Shown: positions 50,566 through 59,796 of the stretch, piece after piece
Layout: every line of letters starts with the position of its first letter
Numbering within the stretch: position 1 is the stretch's first letter
NCBI RefSeq assembly: GCF_017357425.1
Contig: NZ_CP014571.1
Coordinates: forward strand, 2,108,001-2,172,000
Reading direction: 5' to 3'
Length of the DNA stretch: 64,000 bases
From: Arthrobacter sp. D5-1
Lineage (GTDB): Bacteria; Actinomycetota; Actinomycetes; Actinomycetales; Micrococcaceae
Notes under the pieces: generated by a model
What the model was told of the DNA's origin: nothing
What the model saw: the letters and a program-made list of their open reading frames with translations, nothing else
Database searches by the model: none
Translations under genes and position numbers: made by a program

Positions 50566-53309
50566 TGGAAACACCGTTCGAATCAATGCCGACGAAAGTA
50601 GAACCAACCACCATGGACCACATGCCATTCGGGCTTACCGTGGACAGCGGCGGGGATCAGTTCCCTGTCACGGGGCCGGCTCCTCGGTTGTCTTGGAAAG
50701 TCAACGCAGGGATCCCGGCAAAGGCCTTCGAGCTGGAGGCGACGGTCGACGGCGTGGCGCAGCCACTTGCGTCCACTACCACTCACCTCTTCGTTCCCTG
50801 GCCTTGGGCTGAACTGCGCAGCAGGCAGCGGATAGCCTGGCGCGTGCGCGCCGCGGAACCAGCGGCCAGTTGGTCGGTGTGGTCCCCTTTTGAGGCGGGT
50901 CTTTTCGACGCCGATTGGACGGCTTCGTGGATTTCACCAGTTGAGGGGGAAGACAGGCCATACGGCCAGCGTCCAGCTCACGTGCTTGCTACGGAGTTTG
51001 ATCTGGGAGACCTGACCGGCTCCCAGGCCGTGACCTCGGCCCGACTCTACGCCACAGCACTGGGCGTTTACACTGCCGCGATCAATGGTCAACGTGCCGG
51101 TACAGCGGAACTGTCCCCCGGGTCGACGTCGTACGACCGTACTCTCTACGCCCAGGCGTCCGACGTGACGTCGCTGGTTCGGTCGGGCGGGAACCGCATG
51201 GAAATCGAGCTCTCGGACGGCTGGTACCGGGGACAGGTGGGGGCGTTCCGGCACCCTGCCCAATGGGGAACGAAGCTCGGTGCCCGGGCAGAACTGCACC
51301 TCGAATTCGAGGATGGTTCCCACCGCATGATTGGAACGGACGGCAAGTGGACAAGCGCACCATCGCCCACGACCCGTGCGGATCTCATGGAAGGTCAAAC
51401 GGTCGACTTCACGGTTCCGTCCGCGGCTCCGTCCGTGGTTTTGGTGGACGAAGTGACCGCACCGGGAATCGAATGGTCACCCGCCCCGCCGGTCAAAGTG
51501 ATCGCTTCGCGCCCAGCTGAGAGTCTTCATGAACTGCGGCCCGGTGTCTGGATCGCAGACTTTGGCCAGAATGCCTCCGGTTGGATCCGGCTCCACGATC
51601 TTGGACCTGCCGGCACGCGTACCGTCATTGACTATGGCGAGCACCTTGGCCCTGACGGGGACCTGTCAACCTCGCATCTTGATTCACATCGGCCAGGTGA
51701 ACCCGCCCGGATCTTCTCACAACGGGACGAAGTCACGGCAGGGGAGGAGCGTGCTGTTTTTGAACCACGGCACACGGTCCACGGATTCCAGTACGCCCGC
51801 ATCACCCGCGACGCGACAGGCATAGACCTGGCCCCGTTGGATCCCGCCGGCGTCACCATGCAGGTGGTTCACACTGACCTGCCACAAACCGGTGATTTCT
51901 CCTGCAGCGATGAAGACCTGAATGCCCTGCACCGAATCGGGGAGTGGAGCTTCCTCGGCAACGCAGTGGACGTCCCCACGGATTGCCCCACGCGTGAACG
52001 CCTGGCATGGACGGGTGACTACCAGGTCTTCATTTCCACAGCCACGCGGCTGCGGGATGTGCTGGGGTTCAGCCGCAAATGGTTGCGGTCCGTCCGTGAC
52101 GATCAACTCGAGGACGGGCGCATCGCCAACTTTTCTCCTGATGGTCGCATGATCAAGAATCACGTGGATGATCAGTTCGCCATGATGACCGGTTCGGCTG
52201 GTTGGGGAGACGCAATAGTCGCGGTGCCGTGGGAGCTCTACGAGGCTTATGGAGATGAAGCAGTTCTTGCTGAGAACTGGGACGCCATGGTCCGGTGGGT
52301 CCAATGGGCACTGGAGATGGCACGGACGACCCGGCACCACGAGCGCGTGAAAGCATCAGCCACGCCCGAGCCTTACGAGCAGTACCTCTGGGATGGCACT
52401 TTCCATTGGGGCGAATGGACGGAGCCCAAAAAGCGCGACGTCGACGGGCGCCTGATCGACCCCGTCCAGGACAACCCCATGGCTTGGTTCATGGAGGACA
52501 AGGGAGAGGTCGGGACAGCGTATCTGTACCGCTCGGCCGCGACTCTTGGGCGCATCGCTGAGGTTCTGGGGCAGCCGGAGGATGCAGCGAAATACGGCGA
52601 CGTTGCCGAGTCAGTCCGTGACGCCTGGCGTCTTGCGTACCTCCGGGACGATGGCACTACAGCGGCCGACACCCAGGCAAGCTACGTCAGGGCGTTGTCC
52701 TTCGGGCTGCTTCCCATGGAGTCGCGCAGCCGTGCGGCGGACCGCCTGGTTGAGTTGATCCGCGAGGCTGGAACCCACCTTGGTACGGGCTTCCTGTCCA
52801 CTGGCGATCTGCTTCCTGTGCTCGTTGAAGCCGGACGATTGGACGTTGCCCATGAGCTCCTTTTCCAGCGCACGGCACCGTCCTGGCTGTCCATGGTGGA
52901 CAAAGGCGCAACAACCATTTGGGAGTCCTGGGAAGGGATCGACGAGCACGGTCATGCGCAGGATTCCCTCAACCACTACAGCAAAGCCACTGTCCTCCGG
53001 TTCCTGCATGAGCACACTCTGGGACTGAGGCAGGCGGCAAGATCCATTGCTTGGCGCTCCATAGTGATCGCTCCAACGTTGGCCCCGGGTATCACTTGGG
53101 CCAAGGGAACCCACGAGTCCCCGTACGGCACCATCCGTGTCCACTGGCAGCTCGACGGCGACACCCTGCGGATCGATGCCGATATCCCTGCCGAAACAGA
53201 AGCGCGCATCGTCTTCCCGGACGGCTCCGAGCACCACGCAGGACCAGGCCGCTTCCGGGCCAGCGCACCCGTATCCATCCACGAACCCGAGGCCGTTCCC
53301 GCGACCTGA
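50565..53309 (+). CDS. Alpha-L-rhamnosidase, GH78 (third of three)
   Basis: The 914-residue enzyme has the full GH78 layout: N-terminal sandwich (PFGLTVDSGGDQFPVTGPAPRLSW), rhamnosidase N domain (LGVYTAAINGQRAGTAELSPG), concanavalin-like domain (WIADFGQNASGWIRL) and catalytic barrel. The catalytic run DCPTRERLAWTGD has Asp473, Glu478 and Asp485, with the spacing of the well-studied Bacillus RhaB; the other two GH78 proteins here have one extra residue in this run. The base is expected at Glu787 (TTIWESWEGI). No signal peptide. It differs enough from the other two to suggest a different substrate range. Confidence 0.94.
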   Translation: METPFESMPTKVEPTTMDHMPFGLTVDSGGDQFPVTGPAPRLSWKVNAGIPAKAFELEATVDGVAQPLASTTTHLFVPWPWAELRSRQRIAWRVRAAEPAASWSVWSPFEAGLFDADWTASWISPVEGEDRPYGQRPAHVLATEFDLGDLTGSQAVTSARLYATALGVYTAAINGQRAGTAELSPGSTSYDRTLYAQASDVTSLVRSGGNRMEIELSDGWYRGQVGAFRHPAQWGTKLGARAELHLEFEDGSHRMIGTDGKWTSAPSPTTRADLMEGQTVDFTVPSAAPSVVLVDEVTAPGIEWSPAPPVKVIASRPAESLHELRPGVWIADFGQNASGWIRLHDLGPAGTRTVIDYGEHLGPDGDLSTSHLDSHRPGEPARIFSQRDEVTAGEERAVFEPRHTVHGFQYARITRDATGIDLAPLDPAGVTMQVVHTDLPQTGDFSCSDEDLNALHRIGEWSFLGNAVDVPTDCPTRERLAWTGDYQVFISTATRLRDVLGFSRKWLRSVRDDQLEDGRIANFSPDGRMIKNHVDDQFAMMTGSAGWGDAIVAVPWELYEAYGDEAVLAENWDAMVRWVQWALEMARTTRHHERVKASATPEPYEQYLWDGTFHWGEWTEPKKRDVDGRLIDPVQDNPMAWFMEDKGEVGTAYLYRSAATLGRIAEVLGQPEDAAKYGDVAESVRDAWRLAYLRDDGTTAADTQASYVRALSFGLLPMESRSRAADRLVELIREAGTHLGTGFLSTGDLLPVLVEAGRLDVAHELLFQRTAPSWLSMVDKGATTIWESWEGIDEHGHAQDSLNHYSKATVLRFLHEHTLGLRQAARSIAWRSIVIAPTLAPGITWAKGTHESPYGTIRVHWQLDGDTLRIDADIPAETEARIVFPDGSEHHAGPGRFRASAPVSIHEPEAVPAT

Positions 53310-53368
53310 CGAGACACCTTCCAAACCGCTCCGAAAACACACTGACTTAACGAAAGAAGAGAACAACC

Positions 53369-54601
53369 ATGACCACTTTCCCCGCCGACTTTCTCTGGGG
53401 CGCGGCAACCGCCGGCCACCAGATCGAAGGCAACAACGTCAACAGCGACTGGTGGGCACGTGAACTGACCATGCCAGGCATGGAACTCTCCGGAGACGCC
53501 TGCGACAGCTACCACCGCTACCGTGAAGACATCGATCTCCTGGCCGATGCCGGCCTTACGTCCTACCGTTTCAGCCTCGAATGGTCACGTATTGAACCCG
53601 CCCCGGGAGCCTTCTCCAAGGCCGAACTGGCCCATTACCGCCGCATGATCGAGCACTGCTTCGCCCGGAACGTCACCCCCGTGGTCACTTTGCAGCACTT
53701 CACCACTCCGCAGTGGTTCGCGAACGACGGCGGCTGGTTGGCCCCGGACGCTTCTGAAAAGTTCCAGCGGTACGTCACGGAGGCCACCACCATCCTGGAA
53801 GGCGTGGACTGGGTGGTGACCATGAATGAACCCAATATGCAGGCGGCGATCATGACGGCCATGCGCCGCATGCAACAACACGATGGTGCCGAGTGGCAGA
53901 GCCCCACCGTCGAGGGAACCGAAGAGACCAAACAAACACACAGCGACTTCCTCACCTACGCTGATCCGGAGATCGGGCGAGCATTCACCGCCATCCACCA
54001 CGCTGCCCGCGACATCGTCCGAGCCCGCACCACCGCGAAAGTCGGGTGGACCATCGCCGCAGGGGCTCTCACCGCGGCTCCCGGCGGGGAGGAGAAACTC
54101 CTCGAAATCCGCTACGGCAAGGAAGACGTCTACTGGGAAGGCAGCCGCGGCGATGACTTTGTAGGAGTGCAGGCCTACTCAAGTCAGGAAGTGGACGCCA
54201 ACGGCCTGGTACCTCACCCTGCCAACCCGGACAATACGCTGGTGGGCACCGCCTACCGCCCCGACGCCCTCGCCATGGCGGTGCGGCACGCCTGGTCAGT
54301 AACCGGCGGAGTCCCGGTGATGGTCACCGAAAACGGCATCGCGACCGCCGACGACAACCAGCGCATCCGATACACCTCAGAGGCCCTGCAAGGTTTGCAG
54401 CATGCCATGGCTGACGGCATCGACGTCCGCGGCTACCTCCACTGGTCCCTGCTGGACAACTTCGAATGGGGACACTGGGAACCAACCTTTGGTCTGATTG
54501 CCGTGGACAGGGACACGTTCACACGCATACCCAAACCGAGCCTCGCCTGGCTGGGAAGTGTCGCCCGAAGCAACCAACTCGACGTCGAGGTTCCCGCGTG
54601 A
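53369..54601 (+). CDS. GH1 family beta-glycosidase
   Basis: A 410-residue GH1 enzyme opening with FPADFLWGAATAGHQIEG. The acid/base is Glu154 in MNEPNM and the nucleophile is Glu321 in VTENGIA, so the retaining mechanism should be intact. YLHWSLLDNFEWGHWEPTFG follows near the C-terminus. AAAGAAGAG precedes the ATG. Next to a GH78 enzyme it probably cleaves the beta-glucose exposed when rhamnose is removed. Its stop overlaps the SDR start (GTGA). Confidence 0.95.
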   Translation: MTTFPADFLWGAATAGHQIEGNNVNSDWWARELTMPGMELSGDACDSYHRYREDIDLLADAGLTSYRFSLEWSRIEPAPGAFSKAELAHYRRMIEHCFARNVTPVVTLQHFTTPQWFANDGGWLAPDASEKFQRYVTEATTILEGVDWVVTMNEPNMQAAIMTAMRRMQQHDGAEWQSPTVEGTEETKQTHSDFLTYADPEIGRAFTAIHHAARDIVRARTTAKVGWTIAAGALTAAPGGEEKLLEIRYGKEDVYWEGSRGDDFVGVQAYSSQEVDANGLVPHPANPDNTLVGTAYRPDALAMAVRHAWSVTGGVPVMVTENGIATADDNQRIRYTSEALQGLQHAMADGIDVRGYLHWSLLDNFEWGHWEPTFGLIAVDRDTFTRIPKPSLAWLGSVARSNQLDVEVPA

Positions 54602-55422
54602 CCACCGCATTCGCCGACGCTTCCCTTACCCCAGTCCGGGACCTGCTTTCCCTGACCGGCCGCACGGCTGTCATCACCGGTGCCGCCCAAGGCCTGGGCA
54701 AAGCCATCGCGATCCGCTTGGCCGAAGCCGGGGCGGACGTTCTTCTGGCAGACATCGACGGCGAACGCGCCCGGGAAGCTGCCGCAGAAATCGCTGCACG
54801 CTTCCCAGCCCGATCGCTGGGGATCGATATGGACGTGGCCGCCTCGGGGTCAGTGCGAAAGGCCGCCTCGTTTGCGGCAGCTGAGCTGGGAGGCATCGAC
54901 ATCTGGGTCAACAACGCCGGCATCTTTCCCAGCACACTGGTCCTGGAAACGCAGGATGAAGAGTGGGAGAAAGTGTTCGCCGTCAACACCCGAGGAGTCT
55001 TCAATGGCTCCCGTGAAGCCGTACGCCACATGGCAGGCAGCGGAGTGATCATCAACATCATCTCCACCGCAGGCTTTGAGGGAACAGCCCCCGGCCTTGC
55101 CTCCTATGTGGGATCCAAGCACGCCGTCCGCGGCATGACCAAGCAGATGGCGCTGGAGTTCGCATCCATGGGAATCAGGGTGCTGGGAGTAGCGCCCACC
55201 TTCGTACCCACCGAGGGCACCATGGCGGCTGCCGCCGCAATGCACACCGGGGACGCTGGTCTGACGTCGGAGTCCCGGACTAACGCGGTGATGACCGGCA
55301 GTCTTATGGGGCGGCTGGGAACCCCGGACGACATTGCACGAGTGGTCTTGTTTTGCGCCAGTGACTTGTCCACCGTCATGACCGGCAGCACCCTCCTGGC
55401 CGACGCCGGCAAAACGATCTAA
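54598..55422 (+). CDS. Short-chain dehydrogenase/reductase
   Basis: The 274-residue SDR has the cofactor motif TGAAQGLG (about residues 25-32), an acidic residue (ADIDGERA) after beta-2 favouring NAD, NNAG, and the active-site Ser and YVGSKHAV (YxxxK). Ending is LLADAGKTI, without a membrane part. GTG 54598 overlaps the GH1 stop, so it belongs to the glycosidase operon. It may oxidise the released sugar (for instance a rhamnose 1-dehydrogenase) or reduce an aglycone; sequence does not decide. Confidence 0.88.
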   Translation: MTTAFADASLTPVRDLLSLTGRTAVITGAAQGLGKAIAIRLAEAGADVLLADIDGERAREAAAEIAARFPARSLGIDMDVAASGSVRKAASFAAAELGGIDIWVNNAGIFPSTLVLETQDEEWEKVFAVNTRGVFNGSREAVRHMAGSGVIINIISTAGFEGTAPGLASYVGSKHAVRGMTKQMALEFASMGIRVLGVAPTFVPTEGTMAAAAAMHTGDAGLTSESRTNAVMTGSLMGRLGTPDDIARVVLFCASDLSTVMTGSTLLADAGKTI

Positions 55423-55452
55423 GAGTCCTTGGTCAGCACTTCCGTCAGGGAA

Positions 55453-55484
55453 CGAAGGCCCGGGCAACATAGCCCGGGCCTTCG
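55453..55484. terminator. Hairpin between convergent SDR and TPP-enzyme genes
   Basis: CGAAGGCCCGGGC pairs with its exact complement around AACATA, 30 bases after the SDR stop. It lacks a T-run, but its strength and place between convergent genes suggest termination. Confidence 0.65.
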
Positions 55485-55626
55485 ACTTGATCCAACCTTC
55501 GGCCGCGGACATGGTCGGGATACATAATGACCTGCATATTTTTCGGGGCGGGCCACCGCATGACTGGAACCTCGAGTGTGCACGCTCAAGTACGCTTCAC
55601 TGCGTCGACGTAGATTTAGCTACTAC

Positions 55627-57303
55627 TTAGTGGCCCTGGAACGCTTCCGCCAGCCACCACGAACCACCGTCGGACGCGATCTTGGCGTCGATCACCAGGG
55701 GCCGGTTCTGCGTTCCGGCTTGGTAGGCGGCGATCCATGGGCGCACAGCATCGAGGTCGCCCACGGACCGGACGGTCACACCTTCGGCGCCGAATCCGCG
55801 CGCGATCGCGGCGATGTCCGTTTCCGGGAACACGACGCTGGAGAGCTCGGCCTCCGAGTGCTCCGAAGCGAAGTGGTGGACTTCCGCGCCGTAGGCAGCG
55901 TCGTTGTAGACGATGCACACCAGGGGCAGTTTCAGCCTCGCAGCGGTCTCCAACTCGCTGATTCCCATGAGGAACCCACCGTCACCGGCGCCCAGGACGG
56001 GCAAGCGGTGTGGTTGGGCAAGGGCGGCTCCGATGGCCGTGTACAGGCCCAGCCCGATCGCTTGGAATGCTTGGGTGAAGCAGAAACCGAACTCGTCCGG
56101 CACAGCAAGGTATTGGCTGGGGTAGCCCATGAAGTTGCCCGAGTCGACGGCCACGATCCGCTCTGCGGGCAGCAGGGTGTCGAGTTCGCGGGTGAGGACG
56201 CGGGGATCGATGGATGTTGCCGTGGACAGGTCCGCTGTGGAAACGTCCCGCCACCGCGAGCCCTGCTTGATGGCCAGCGCGTTGGCCTCGGTGCGGTACT
56301 TCTCCGCCGACTCGGGCTGTAAACCGGCCAGCGCGGCCAGCGCATCGGCCGCGGTCAGCCCCGAATCACCAAGAACTCCCAGAGTGATGGGCCGGTTGGC
56401 ACCCAGGGCGGAGTCTTCGACGTCGATCTGCACCACTGTGGTGCCGGCCGAAATGAGCCGACCGTGCCGCATGGTCCACATGTTCAGCGCGCAACCCCAC
56501 CCCACAATCAGGTCCGCGCCGCTGATGAACTCCGCCGTGGTGGGCGAGGAAAAACCACCGGAAATGCCAAGGTTGTGGGAGTCGCCGTTGAACAGTCCGC
56601 TCGCCACCGCAGAGGTGGCCACCAGCGCACCGGCATGCTGCGCCAGTGCCAGGATTTCGTCCCGGGCGCCGCGTCCGCCGCGTCCAGCGACGAAGACTGG
56701 CCGTTCCGCTGCGGCAATGAGTGCCACCAGTTGTTCCACGGCGGCAGCGTCAGGGCGGATCTTCAACGGTTCAGGCACGACGACGGCACCCACCTCGTCC
56801 GCGGCGGTTCCGCTTTGGACGTCCAGCGGCAAGCTCAGGACCACTGTGCGGCGCTCATTCACGGCGGTCCGGAAAGCCCTGACGGTGTCCGCGACGGCCG
56901 TTGCGGGGGAGTGGATCCGTTCGGCCACGGCTCCTACGCTGCGGGCCAAGGCGTCCTGGTCGATCTTGAAGTTGGACCGGATTGCTGCAGCCTGCGTATC
57001 GGCGGTGAGCACAATCATCGGGGTCCGGCTCTTCGCGGCTTCACCGATTCCCGTGATCGCGTTGCTCAGCCCGCAGCCCTGGTGCGTGGTGACAACGCCC
57101 ACCTTCCCGGACATCCGGGTATAGGCGTCAGCCATGGTCGCCGCGCCACCTTCATGCCGGGCTGCCGTGAACGGGATGCCCTGGGCCATGAGCGTGCCGG
57201 TGACATCGAAGTTGCCGCTTCCCACCACCCCGAAAACGTGTCCGACACCGAGCTTCGCCAGCGTTCTGCCCACAAGCGCGGAGACCCGTACCTGCTCGCT
57301 CAT
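55627..57303 (-). CDS. Thiamine diphosphate-dependent enzyme (acetolactate synthase/benzoylformate decarboxylase-like)
   Basis: The 558-residue protein has the three-domain TPP fold. The conserved glutamate is Glu51 (ARHEGGAATMADAYTR) and the TPP/Mg motif is GAGDGGFLMG, closing about 30 residues later with IVYND. It is annotated in many genomes as acetolactate synthase-like, but it stands next to a cyclase-family hydrolase rather than ilvN or ilvC, so a catabolic 2-oxo acid decarboxylase is at least as likely. Its ATG overlaps the stop of the cyclase gene (ATGA). Confidence 0.87.
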   Translation of the reverse strand: MSEQVRVSALVGRTLAKLGVGHVFGVVGSGNFDVTGTLMAQGIPFTAARHEGGAATMADAYTRMSGKVGVVTTHQGCGLSNAITGIGEAAKSRTPMIVLTADTQAAAIRSNFKIDQDALARSVGAVAERIHSPATAVADTVRAFRTAVNERRTVVLSLPLDVQSGTAADEVGAVVVPEPLKIRPDAAAVEQLVALIAAAERPVFVAGRGGRGARDEILALAQHAGALVATSAVASGLFNGDSHNLGISGGFSSPTTAEFISGADLIVGWGCALNMWTMRHGRLISAGTTVVQIDVEDSALGANRPITLGVLGDSGLTAADALAALAGLQPESAEKYRTEANALAIKQGSRWRDVSTADLSTATSIDPRVLTRELDTLLPAERIVAVDSGNFMGYPSQYLAVPDEFGFCFTQAFQAIGLGLYTAIGAALAQPHRLPVLGAGDGGFLMGISELETAARLKLPLVCIVYNDAAYGAEVHHFASEHSEAELSSVVFPETDIAAIARGFGAEGVTVRSVGDLDAVRPWIAAYQAGTQNRPLVIDAKIASDGGSWWLAEAFQGH

Positions 57304-58091
57304 GCCTTCTCCGCCGCGTCTTTTTCAATCAGTGCGTACACGCGGCTGGGGCTGCCCGTCCCGCCCACGATCGGCAACGGAGCAACCACCAAGGTGGCAC
57401 CGGTAACGGGAAGACGGTCCACGTTCCGGAGCGACGTCACGCCGTACTTGTCCGCGCCCAGCAGGAACGAGTGGACGGGGAACATCGGATCCAGGGTACC
57501 GGCTTGGCCTGCGTCGATGCCCACGGTTTCCACGCCGAAACCGCTGATCGAAGTGTTGCCGGCGAGCCACTTGGCACCTGCCGCGGAGACCCCGGGAGTG
57601 TGCGGTCCGGCGTCGTCGGCATTGACGAAAGCCGCAGCGTCAGTGCCACGGGCGGCCCAACCGGTCCGGAAAATGACCCAGCAGTTCTCCGGAAACAACC
57701 CGTGCTCATCCTGCCACTGCTCAAAGTGCTCCGGTTCCAGCAGGAAATCCGGGTCCGCGGAGACCTCGGTGGTCTTGTCGATCACGGCGATAGGGCCCAC
57801 CAGGCGGTGTGGTTCGATCTGGTCCACGGACTTTCCGTCCTTGCCCGTGATCCAGTGCACCGGAGCGTCCAAGTGCGTCCCGGCGTGTTCGCCCACCGTG
57901 ACGTCGTTCCACGCCCAGGCCGGTCCGGCGTCGTCGAAATTGCTCACCGGTGAGACAGAAAGCCCCACCGTGTTCGCGAACGGCTGCGGCAGGTTCAGGA
58001 TGGGGGTTTCGGAACTGAGCGGTGTGGTGAGATCGATGATTTCCACGGAACCACTCGAAAGGGCTGCAGTGAGCCCGGCCAGAACAGACAT
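57300..58091 (-). CDS. Cyclase family metal-dependent hydrolase (kynurenine formamidase/isatin hydrolase-like)
   Basis: About 263 residues from ATG 58091 (AGGAGAACA just before it). The family metal site HAGTHLDAPVHW (HxGTHxDxPxH) is intact. Family members hydrolyse formylkynurenine, isatin or related amides using zinc or manganese. It is the first gene of a two-gene operon with the TPP enzyme. If the substrate is isatin, the product isatinate is an aryl-glyoxylate, which a TPP decarboxylase could process; this is inference. Confidence 0.88.
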   Translation of the reverse strand: MSVLAGLTAALSSGSVEIIDLTTPLSSETPILNLPQPFANTVGLSVSPVSNFDDAGPAWAWNDVTVGEHAGTHLDAPVHWITGKDGKSVDQIEPHRLVGPIAVIDKTTEVSADPDFLLEPEHFEQWQDEHGLFPENCWVIFRTGWAARGTDAAAFVNADDAGPHTPGVSAAGAKWLAGNTSISGFGVETVGIDAGQAGTLDPMFPVHSFLLGADKYGVTSLRNVDRLPVTGATLVVAPLPIVGGTGSPSRVYALIEKDAAEKA

Positions 58092-58157
58092 TGTTCTCCT
58101 ATCGCTTGCTGATTGAGTTGGCATGAAAGACGACTTCATGAGAGAGGAGCGGCAATT

Positions 58158-59270
58158 TCAATTGCTCGTATCGAACACAGCGTCGAAAACGCTACTGTCG
58201 TCGGTGCTTTCCGGGTCCGGGAGTTGGGCCGCCCGATACCACTCCCGGGATGGCCACGAGCTGTCTGCCGCTACATTGAACCAGGTCAGTCGTTCGCTCG
58301 AATCGTGTTCCGGGCAGATGCCGTCGGTTCTGGGACAGCCGGCTGTCACGGCAGCGGCGCCCCGCCCCAAGAGGGTGGCGATGACGAAGTGGCCGAGCAT
58401 TGAGCAACCATCAGTGACCAGAAGTCGCTTACTTTTTGGGTCTGAAAGGAAGTCGTTCTCGCTAGGTCTGGCGCTTGGCTCGATGGAATCGGGGGGGTCG
58501 GTTGCTGGGCGGGCGACGACAACGCCACGTCCGGCTGCATCCAGTCGCAGTTCCATGACCACAGGCTCGCCTGTGACGCAGCCTGGCAAGAGATGAGCCA
58601 CGATGGTGGGCCCCTCCATCGAGGCCACACTCCCAATGGTCCAAGGCAGTCGTTCCTGGAAGTACGGTTCGTTGCTTGAGTGAATTGTGGTTTTCGCGGA
58701 CAGAAGGCCCCGGCGATCAGCGACTTCCCAGCTCAATTCGGTGCCTAAGCAGTTATGGCAGGCATCCCGGGGAGGGTATTGAACGTTGCTGCAGCCCGGG
58801 CATCGTTGAAGGATGAATCGCCCGGCCGCGGCTCCGCGGATCAACACCATGGCAACAATGGATTGCGCCACATTTGCTTGTTCGGCTGTCCGAACCACCT
58901 TGGCAACAACAAAGGTTAAGCTGGTGGCCGCCGCCGCTGCCCCGAGGACCAACAAACCCACAACCGCCGGGGTGCCGAAGTTAACGCCGAAGAAGAGCGT
59001 GCCGCTGGCAAGCAGCACCGCGCTGGCGACGACTCCCAGCGAAAAACCAACGACTGCTTTGGCGGCGATTATGGTCCACTGCGGCACTGCTATGGACCTG
59101 ATCCGGCCGAGGGTTCCCTGTTCCTTTTCCACCAGTAGCCCAAGGACACCGAATCCCACCGTGAACAAGAGAAACAAGCCTGTTTGACCGGCCACCAAGC
59201 CAGCCCGAAGCGACAACTGCCCAGCTGGCGCGATTCCTTCCGTGACATGGAGGATCGGGTCGCCGGTCAC
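58158..59270 (-). pseudogene. Chimeric frame: ABC-2 permease 3' half fused to DUF35 and SDR remnants
   Basis: From GTG 59270 the first part (VTGDPILHVTEG, then GLFLLFTVGFGVLGLLVEKEQGT and three more helices) is the second half of a drug-type ABC-2 permease. At about 58,840 it changes abruptly from QSIVAMVL into a DUF35 zinc-ribbon/OB-fold (CPGCSNVQYPPRDACHNCLG), as found in acyl-CoA-related proteins. After that comes a short SDR-like Rossmann start (LLVTDGCSMLGHFVIATLLG) that is cut off. The join is in frame but joins unrelated families, so a deletion most likely created it. Confidence 0.75.
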
Positions 59271-59794
59271 CGCGATTCGTCCAATGCCTGCCGCCGCATC
59301 AGGGGGACTCCACCCAGTCTCGCAGCCGTCTCCGTTACCGACGCAGTGGTGAACTGGTCCACGATTCCGGTCACGATTGAGATCAAGACACTCGTCTCGA
59401 GGACGGACCCGCTGCCTTCAATAAGTTGCAGGGTGGACGGCTGCCCTGTAGCCAGGGCGGAACTGAAGTCGGTCGGGATGACTATGCCCAAGGCGGCACC
59501 GGTAGTGCGGGTTTCCGGACCTACGGCATCCGGCGGCACCTGACGGACGGTGACCTTCATGGACTCGACCGAATCCAGCGAGTCGAGCAACGCAGCACCT
59601 AGGGGACCGGAGTCTTGGACGCTTGCTACGACAGCCGCTGGTTGCAGGTCGACGCTGCCGGTACCCAGTCGACCGAAAGCCAAGCTCAGGACTCCCATCA
59701 GTGCCAAGGGGACGATCAGCGAAAAGATGAGCACCGACCTGTCCCTCAGCCGTTGACGAAAATCATTGCCGACCATGGTCCACAACGCCCGCAC
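59267..59794 (-). pseudogene. ABC-2 type permease, 5' half, frameshifted
   Basis: The 175-residue reading starts as a drug-type ABC-2 permease (MVGNDFRQRLRDRSVLIFSLI, one helix, then an external domain) and ends early at DESR. In the neighbouring frame the expected continuation (PPDAAAGIGRIAVTGDPIL) is found, so one base is missing in the C-run that reads GTCCCCCTGATG on the coding strand. Adding one C restores GVPPDAA. The permease is therefore broken in the middle and also lacks its end (see the chimeric frame). Confidence 0.8.
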
Positions 59795-59796
59795 GG

